Notes under the pieces: generated by a model
The model's input: only the letters and a program-made list of their open reading frames with translations
Database searches by the model: none
What the model was told of the DNA's origin: nothing
Shown: piece after piece, positions 59,016 to 64,000 of the stretch
Layout: each line of letters begins with the position of its first letter
Position numbering within the stretch: the first letter of the stretch is position 1
Translations under genes and position numbers: made by a program
Assembly: GCF_022811685.1 (NCBI RefSeq)
Contig: NZ_CP094532.1
Coordinates: 2,894,501 to 2,958,500 of the forward strand
Reading direction: 5' to 3'
DNA: 64,000 nt
Source of the DNA: Chryseobacterium suipulveris
Lineage (GTDB): Bacteria > Bacteroidota > Bacteroidia > Flavobacteriales > Weeksellaceae

Positions 59016-59813
59016 TTACAGACCTGTCTGTAACTCAATCACATACCCTTCATGTCCTCTAACATTCATGAAATTTCCACCGTCGAAAGAGATGTACTGA
59101 CCTTTAATTCCTCTTAAAATACCTTCGAATTCAGGATTTTTGTCGAGCGTGAACGAGTTGATTTTTTCGGGTTTTTCGTACGGATAATCGAGTTGCACGA
59201 TCTCGTTGTCGTCACGGTAGAAATTCTGGAAATCTGTCGGAAAATAGTTTTTCACCTTTTCGCGGAAATCGGCCAAATCTAAATCATCCTCAAAATCATC
59301 TTCGAGCATTTTTTTCCAGTTGGTTTTGTCGGCGAGGTGTTCTTTCAGTGCAACCTCGATCATTCCCGCTTCGTAGCGGTTTTCGGTTTTTGCAATCGGT
59401 AAAGCGAACGTTGCTCCCTGGTCAATCCAACGTGTAGGAATTTGCGATTCGCGCGTCACACCGACTTTCACGTCACCTGTGTACGCGAGATATACAACGT
59501 GCGGTTGCAGCTGGATCGTTTTTTCAATTTCAAGATCGCGTTCCTCAATTCCCAAATGCGCGGTGGAAAGTTCGGGTCGGATAATCGTATCGCTTGCGTA
59601 CGGACTTTCGAAAAAGCACTTCTTGCAGAATCCCATTCGGTAGATTTTCTCGTCGCTGCCGCAATTTATACATTGGTAACCGATGTGCTTTATTCTCATT
59701 TTCTTTCCAATCAGCTGATTCATATTAATCAAATCATTAGAAAGATTCAGAAAATATTGGATGGGTTTTCCGTTTTGGGTAGTCATTTTTAGGATTTGTC
59801 CCTGGAAGTGCAT
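59016..59813 (-). CDS. DUF2797 protein
   Basis: A 265-residue protein. YQCINCGSDEKIYRMGFCKKCFFESPYA is a four-Cys zinc-binding motif of the DUF2797 type; VVYLAYTGDVKVGVTRESQIPTRWIDQGA is the conserved segment that resembles GIY-YIG-type folds; GIKGQYISFDGGNFMNVRGHEGY closes the domain. The function is unknown. ATG 59813 is chosen; a longer frame upstream runs into sequence without family character. A second ATG at about 59785 is possible. Confidence 0.82.
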   Translation of the reverse strand: MHFQGQILKMTTQNGKPIQYFLNLSNDLINMNQLIGKKMRIKHIGYQCINCGSDEKIYRMGFCKKCFFESPYASDTIIRPELSTAHLGIEERDLEIEKTIQLQPHVVYLAYTGDVKVGVTRESQIPTRWIDQGATFALPIAKTENRYEAGMIEVALKEHLADKTNWKKMLEDDFEDDLDLADFREKVKNYFPTDFQNFYRDDNEIVQLDYPYEKPEKINSFTLDKNPEFEGILRGIKGQYISFDGGNFMNVRGHEGYVIELQTGL

Positions 59814-59887
59814 AGCGATAAATTTCAGTAAAAATAAGGAATAAAAGTTGAAGTGTAAATGGCTATATTTGTATAAAATAAAATGTG

Positions 59888-60103
59888 ATGACAGAAATAA
59901 TTTTAAAAACCCACTTGGAATCAAGAAAGTTAAAAGCTCTTCTGGAGTTTTTGAGATCTTGGAATATTGATGCGGAAGTAAAAACGACACCGAAAAAAAG
60001 TTCGGAAGAAAAGATAAGTTTTTTTGATGGAGAGGGCATTTGGAAAGATTATGATATTGACGGAAAAGAATTAAGAAAAAGAGCTTGGGAAAGAAACAAA
60101 TGA
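59888..60103 (+). CDS. antitoxin of a PIN-domain toxin-antitoxin pair
   Basis: A 71-residue protein: TEIILKTHLESRKLKALLEFLRSWNIDAEVKTTPKKSSEEK followed by FFDGEGIWKDYDIDGKELRKRAWERNK. The tail resembles toxin-binding tails of VapB-like antitoxins (WKDYDIDGKELRKRAW). ATG 59888 is used. Its TGA overlaps the ATG of the PIN toxin by 4 bp (ATGA). The assignment rests mainly on gene arrangement. Confidence 0.78.
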   Translation: MTEIILKTHLESRKLKALLEFLRSWNIDAEVKTTPKKSSEEKISFFDGEGIWKDYDIDGKELRKRAWERNK

Positions 60104-60471
60104 TTCTCTGCGACACCAACATCCTCATCGATTTATACAGAGGAAATCAAAAAATTGTTTCTTTGTTAAAGCAAATTGGCGAAGAAAATATTGCTATTTC
60201 AGATATTACCACAGCAGAAATTTTTTTCGGAGCAAGAGATCGAAAAGACTTAATTTTTCTAGAAAAACAACTCCAACAGATCGCAAAGCTTGCAGTAAAT
60301 GAAAGTACTTCTAAATTAGCGGTTGAACTCATCATTAAATATTCCCTTTCAGATCGACTTTCACTTGCAGATGCGTTTATTGCTTCCACCGCAATTCAAT
60401 ATGATTTTCCTTTATTCACATTGAAAGACTTTAGATATATCGACGGGCTTCAACTTTATCCATCCTTGTAA
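60100..60471 (+). CDS. VapC-type PIN-domain toxin (ribonuclease)
   Basis: A 123-residue PIN domain. The acidic metal-binding residues are in MILCDTNILIDLYRGN (first Asp), ITTAEIFFGARD (Glu) and SLADAFIASTAIQYDFPLFTLKDFRY (Asp pair), the VapC signature. VapC enzymes cleave tRNA or rRNA. ATG 60100 overlaps the antitoxin stop. The next gene, an epimerase, starts 7 bp downstream and may be read by the same transcript. Confidence 0.88.
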   Translation: MILCDTNILIDLYRGNQKIVSLLKQIGEENIAISDITTAEIFFGARDRKDLIFLEKQLQQIAKLAVNESTSKLAVELIIKYSLSDRLSLADAFIASTAIQYDFPLFTLKDFRYIDGLQLYPSL

Positions 60472-60478
60472 ACCACAA

Positions 60479-61501
60479 ATGAACTATCTCATCACAGGCG
60501 GAAGCGGCTTCATCGGTTCCCATCTCGCGGAACACTTGCTGAAAAACGGACATTCTGTCATTAATATTGACAACTTTGATGACTTTTACGATTACCGCAT
60601 CAAAATAAAAAACACTTTGGAATCGGTCGGCGAAAATCCGACTTTCAGCTTTCAGGAAAGGGAGCTCGACATCCAAAAACTGATCCTCGAAACCTCATCA
60701 AAGAATTACCAGCTTTATTATCAGGATCTTACAGATAAAAATGGTCTCGAAAAAATCTTCCGCAAACATAAAATAGATTTGGTGATTCATCTTGCAGCTT
60801 TGGCGGGAGTTCGTCCTTCGATCGAGCGACCTTTGGATTATGAGGAGGTGAATGTAAAAGGTACGATGAATCTCTGGGAACTGTGCAGGGAATTCAAGAT
60901 CGATAAATTTGTATGCGCTTCAAGTTCGAGCGTTTACGGAAACAATGAATCCATCCCTTTTGCCGAAACCGACAGTGTTGACCGACCCATTTCTCCCTAT
61001 GCGGCGACGAAAAAGTGTTGCGAGATTTTAGGCCACGTTTATCATCACCTGTACAAAATCGATATGCTCCACCTTCGATTCTTTACTGTGTATGGACCGA
61101 GACAGCGACCAGATTTAGCCATCCATAAGTTCACCAAAATCATTACGGAAAATGGTGAAATCCCTTTCTACGGCGACGGTTCCACTTCGCGAGATTATAC
61201 TTTCATTGATGATGTTATTGATGGAATCCTGAAATCCATCCATTACCTGGAAACCCACGATAACGTTTATGAAATCGTAAATCTTGGCGAAAGCGAGGTC
61301 ATCAGTTTAGACGAAATGCTCTCCACTTTAGAAAACCATCTCGGCGGAATTTCCAACAAAAAAAATCTGCCACTTCAACCCGGAGATGTTCAAAAAACCC
61401 ACGCCGACATTACCAAAGCAAGGACTTTGCTGGGTTACAATCCGACCACACCGTTCCAAATTGGCACAAAAAAGTTTGTGGAATGGTTTTTGAGAAAGTG
61501 A
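60479..61501 (+). CDS. NAD-dependent epimerase, UDP-glucuronate 4-epimerase-like
   Basis: A 340-residue extended SDR. The NAD motif TGGSGFIGSHLAEHLL opens the protein; LVIHLAALAGVRPSIERP, SSSSVYG, the catalytic PYAATKK (Y-x-x-x-K) and FFTVYGPRQRPDLAIHKFT match nucleotide-sugar 4-epimerases of the UDP-glucuronate (CapI/LpsL) type. It should supply UDP-galacturonate or a related sugar for surface polysaccharide. A 25-residue insertion (about 40-70) is not typical. No polysaccharide cluster is in view. Confidence 0.82.
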   Translation: MNYLITGGSGFIGSHLAEHLLKNGHSVINIDNFDDFYDYRIKIKNTLESVGENPTFSFQERELDIQKLILETSSKNYQLYYQDLTDKNGLEKIFRKHKIDLVIHLAALAGVRPSIERPLDYEEVNVKGTMNLWELCREFKIDKFVCASSSSVYGNNESIPFAETDSVDRPISPYAATKKCCEILGHVYHHLYKIDMLHLRFFTVYGPRQRPDLAIHKFTKIITENGEIPFYGDGSTSRDYTFIDDVIDGILKSIHYLETHDNVYEIVNLGESEVISLDEMLSTLENHLGGISNKKNLPLQPGDVQKTHADITKARTLLGYNPTTPFQIGTKKFVEWFLRK

Positions 61502-61659
61502 GTCGAGTTCCGAGATTTGGAGCGGGGATTTTGTGAAATTTGAAGTAAGTTGAAATCGTTTCGACATCAAATTTTCCAGCAGCCAATGCTACTTTTCACA
61601 GCATAAGCCGAACCTCGTTTCTCCTAACTCAAAAAGATTGAAAATCAAGGACAAAAACC

Positions 61660-61689
61660 TTTGAAATCTCACCTAATTTTATACTTTTG
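61660..61689 (+). promoter_or_regulatory. promoter of the DUF2795 gene (and probably secA)
   Basis: -33 TTTG (61660-61663), 18 bp, -7 TACTTTTG (61682-61689). The boxes and spacing equal those of rplU. Confidence 0.8.
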
Positions 61690-61704
61690 CAAAAAAATTA
61701 AAAT

Positions 61705-61926
61705 ATGTACTGGACATTAGAATTAGCATCCTACCTCAGCGACGCACCTTGGCCAATGACAAAGGCAGAATTGATCGATTACGCAATCAGAACCGGTGCA
61801 CCAATGGAAGTGGTCGAAAACCTTCAGGCGATTGAAGACGAGGGAGAAATCTACGAGTCGATCGAAGAAGTATGGAGCGACTATCCTACTGACGAGGACT
61901 TCCTTTGGAACGAGGACGAATATTAA
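61705..61926 (+). CDS. DUF2795 protein
   Basis: A 73-residue acidic protein: YWTLELASYLSDAPWPMTKAELIDYAIRTGAPMEVVENLQAIEDEGEIYESIEEVWSDYPTDEDFLWNEDEY in outline, with the helical L-x-x-x-P-W-P-x-x-K-x-E-L motif of DUF2795. The function is unknown. In Flavobacteriia a gene of this type often precedes secA, as here. It has a strong promoter and a terminator-like hairpin right after its stop codon. Confidence 0.85.
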   Translation: MYWTLELASYLSDAPWPMTKAELIDYAIRTGAPMEVVENLQAIEDEGEIYESIEEVWSDYPTDEDFLWNEDEY

Positions 61927-61967
61927 GAAAGCAGCCGGCAATCAGCAGTCTGCTTTCTGCTGTTTTT
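61926..61967 (+). terminator. terminator-like hairpin between the DUF2795 gene and secA
   Basis: CAGCAG (61943-61948), 8-nt loop, CTGCTG (61957-61962), then TTTTT. An alternative outer stem AGAAAGCAG / CTGCTTTCT (61926-61934 with 61950-61958) is exclusive with it. It could attenuate secA expression. Confidence 0.6.
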
Positions 61968-62037
61968 GCCACCAAATTATTTTAAAGCAGTTAATTGGTG
62001 CTGAATGCCAAATGCAGACAGCCGAAAGCAAAAAAAT
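61927..62037. repeat. heptad direct repeats (unit NNNNGCA) filling the spacer before secA
   Basis: Units such as GAAAGCA, GCCGGCA, ATCAGCA, GTCTGCT, TTCTGCT, then after a gap GCTGAAT, GCCAAAT, GCAGACA, GCCGAAA, GCAAAAA (62000-62034) three bases before the secA ATG. Confidence 0.82.
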
Positions 62038-64000
62038 ATGGGATTATTAGACAAAGTTCTGAAAGGTTTCTTGGGCGATAAAAATGCGACCGACCTGAAA
62101 GAAGTAAGAAAAGTTGTAACAAAAATCAAAGCGGTAGAGCCAAAAATTCAGGAGCTTTCTGATGACGGCTTAAGAGCAAAGACTACCGAATTCAAGGAAA
62201 AAATAAAGGCCGCAACCGCAAATATCACCGCTCAGATTGAAGAGACCAAAGAACAGATCGAAAAATCTTCAAACGTCGATGAAAAAGAGGCGCTGTTTGC
62301 CAAAGTTGAATCCCTGAAAAAAGATTCATACCAAATCGAGGAAAAAGTACTGAACGAGATTCTTCCCGAAGCTTTTGCCTTAATCAAAGAAACAGCACGA
62401 CGACTTGCAGAAAATAAAGAGATTCGCGTTGCAGCAACAGATTTGGACCGCGAACTTGCTTCAACTAAAGATTTCGTTGAAATCCAGGGAGACACCGCAG
62501 TTTGGAAAAACCACTGGAATGCTCACGGAACCGACGTTGTTTGGGACATGATCCACTACGATGTGCAGTACATCGGTGGTGTCGTTCTCCACAGTGGAAA
62601 AATTGCCGAAATGGCGACAGGTGAAGGTAAAACCCTCGTTGGAACTTTGCCGATTTACCTGAACGCACTTCCAGGAAGAGGGGTGCACGTCGTAACAGTT
62701 AACGACTATCTTGCAAAACGTGACTCCGCTTGGATGGGACCACTTTATCAGTTCCACGGTTTGACGATCGACTGTATCGACAATCACCAACCGAACTCCG
62801 ATTCCAGGAGAAAAGCATACCAATCGAGCATTACCTACGGAACCAATAACGAATTCGGTTTCGATTACCTGAGAGACAATATGGTGACCTCGCCTGAAGA
62901 ACTTGTTCAGGGAGAGTTGAACTTCGCGATCGTCGATGAGGTGGATTCCGTTTTGGTGGATGATGCGAGAACACCGCTCATTATTTCGGGACCTGTTCCG
63001 CAAGGTGACCGTCAGGAATTCGACGTGCTGAAACCTTCCGTTGACAGAATTGTTGAGGTTCAAAAAAAAACCATCACTTCCATTCTCAACGAGGCCAAAA
63101 AACTCATCGCCGCAGGAAATACCAAAGACGGTGGTTACAAACTGTTACAGGCGTACAGAGGTTTGCCTAAAAACCGACAGCTGATCAAATTCCTTTCTGA
63201 AGCAGGAAACAAAACCCTTCTCCAGAAAACGGAAGCGCACTATATGCAGGACAATAACAAAGAAATGCCGAAGGTTGACAAAGACCTGTATTTCGTTATT
63301 GACGAGAAAAATAATCAGATCGACCTTACCGACAAAGGGGTAGAATATTTGTCTGCCGGAAACGAAGACAAGGACTTCTTCGTACTTCAGGACATCGCGA
63401 CAGAAATTGCTGAGCTTGAAGCAAAAGGTTTGACTAAGGAAGAAGAATTTGAAGCAAAAGAAAAACTTTTCAGCGATTTTGCAGTGAAGTCGGAAAGAGT
63501 TCACACGATGAGCCAACTTCTGAAAGCATACACGCTCTTCGAAAAAGATGATGAATACGTGGTAATCGACGGAGAAGTAAAAATCGTTGACGAGCAAACC
63601 GGCCGTATTATGGAAGGAAGACGTTATTCCGACGGACTTCACCAAGCCATCGAAGCGAAGGAAAATGTAAAGATCGAAGCAGCGACGCAGACTTTCGCAA
63701 CCATTACTTTGCAGAACTATTTCCGTATGTACAACAAATTGGCGGGAATGACCGGTACTGCGGAAACCGAAGCAGGCGAATTTTGGGAAATCTACAAACT
63801 CGACGTTGTGGTAATCCCGACAAACCGTCCGATTCAAAGAGACGACAGACAGGATTTGGTGTACAAAACCAACCGCGAAAAATACAACGCCGTAATCGAA
63901 GAAATCGAGAGGTTAACTGCTCAGGGAAGACCAGTTCTTGTGGGGACAACTTCTGTAGAAATTTCGCAGTTGCTTTCCAGGGCATTGCAGTTGAGAAAAA
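62038..64000 (+). CDS. secA: preprotein translocase ATPase SecA (C-terminus cut by window edge)
   Basis: At least 654 residues are present. [20 protein letters not shown] opens the protein. Walker A is [16 protein letters not shown] near residue 195; [26 protein letters not shown] and [20 protein letters not shown] follow. The second half has [17 protein letters not shown] and [16 protein letters not shown]. Compared with E. coli there are insertions in the first 120 residues and around residue 350, common in Bacteroidota SecA. It drives protein export through SecYEG. Confidence 0.97.
   Translation, partial: MGLLDKVLKGFLGDKNATDLKEVRKVVTKIKAVEPKIQELSDDGLRAKTTEFKEKIKAATANITAQIEETKEQIEKSSNVDEKEALFAKVESLKKDSYQIEEKVLNEILPEAFALIKETARRLAENKEIRVAATDLDRELASTKDFVEIQGDTAVWKNHWNAHGTDVVWDMIHYDVQYIGGVVLHSGKIAEMATGEGKTLVGTLPIYLNALPGRGVHVVTVNDYLAKRDSAWMGPLYQFHGLTIDCIDNHQPNSDSRRKAYQSSITYGTNNEFGFDYLRDNMVTSPEELVQGELNFAIVDEVDSVLVDDARTPLIISGPVPQGDRQEFDVLKPSVDRIVEVQKKTITSILNEAKKLIAAGNTKDGGYKLLQAYRGLPKNRQLIKFLSEAGNKTLLQKTEAHYMQDNNKEMPKVDKDLYFVIDEKNNQIDLTDKGVEYLSAGNEDKDFFVLQDIATEIAELEAKGLTKEEEFEAKEKLFSDFAVKSERVHTMSQLLKAYTLFEKDDEYVVIDGEVKIVDEQTGRIMEGRRYSDGLHQAIEAKENVKIEAATQTFATITLQNYFRMYNKLAGMTGTAETEAGEFWEIYKLDVVVIPTNRPIQRDDRQDLVYKTNREKYNAVIEEIERLTAQGRPVLVGTTSVEISQLLSRALQLRK

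Noticed and set aside
59814..60128. Longer start for the DUF2797 gene
   Set aside because: The extension is Phe/Leu/Ser-rich, overlaps the antitoxin gene on the other strand and has no family character.
7020..62037. Heptad arrays as a CRISPR array or mobile element ends
   Set aside because: Units are 7 bp without spacers, differ between sites, and have no associated cas or transposase genes.
1..64000. tRNA, rRNA, riboswitch or origin
   Set aside because: Intergenic regions were scanned by eye; no cloverleaf, rRNA segment, TPP/FMN/cobalamin motif or DnaA-box cluster was recognised near thiL, ribH or elsewhere. A covariance-model search would be decisive.

Overview
This 64 kb window looks like chromosome of a Flavobacteriia member of the Chryseobacterium/Kaistella/Elizabethkingia group. 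Supporting signs are: an alternative complex III operon (actABCDEF), Bacteroidota-type families (DUF4251, DUF502, DUF2797, DUF2795, DUF2249), many short lipoproteins, a gene for tryptophanase (these genera are typically indole-positive), and promoters of the Bacteroidota form TTTG - 16 to 21 bp - TAnnTTTG, of which nine good examples were found. I see no rRNA, tRNA, CRISPR array, insertion sequence or prophage. The DNA is moderately AT-rich and gene-dense, and the content is mostly chromosomal housekeeping.

Layout. 1-9 kb: partial M48 protease, meaB, small cytochrome c, CsaA-like protein, exonuclease, a DUF59 Fe-S protein, a BaiN-type flavoprotein, thioesterase, thiL, LpxH-like phosphoesterase. 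9-10 kb: rplU-rpmA. 10-16 kb: lipoproteins, an acyltransferase, miaE, DUF502, tnaA. 16-22.3 kb: a seven-gene minus-strand operon that reads as a nitric-oxide/nitrosative-stress and Fe-S-repair unit (Rrf2 regulator, RIC-like di-iron protein with duplicated DUF2249 domains, type II NADH dehydrogenase, hemerythrin, DUF1858/DUF2249 protein, 12-TM haem-copper-oxidase/NnrS-like protein, DUF59 protein). 22-29 kb: uvrB, a YafQ-type toxin-antitoxin pair, a BlaI/BlaR1-like sensor pair with a MORN-like lipoprotein, a radical SAM protein. 29-46 kb: a frameshifted prolyl oligopeptidase, mutL, rhomboid, threonine aldolase, DtxR-type regulator, pruA, zinc metallopeptidase, ribH, apt, and a pseudogene with three lesions. 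46-55 kb: the act operon, transcribed actA to actF, ending in a strong terminator. 55-64 kb: SPOR protein, a large AsmA-like protein, DUF2797, a PIN-domain toxin-antitoxin pair, a UDP-sugar epimerase, DUF2795 and partial secA.

The most unusual signal is not a gene. At least seven intergenic spacers are built from degenerate direct repeats with a strict 7-bp period. Several lie directly against a start codon (thiL, tnaA, secA, the haem-copper-oxidase-like gene, the radical SAM gene). The heptad sequence differs between spacers but the period is constant. A second dispersed signal is a set of small palindromes whose loop is always TAAA closed by C-G (core CTAAAG). Two broken genes, an intrinsic terminator buried in the coding region of meaB, and a BlaI-like operator lying on a promoter -7 box are further points of interest.
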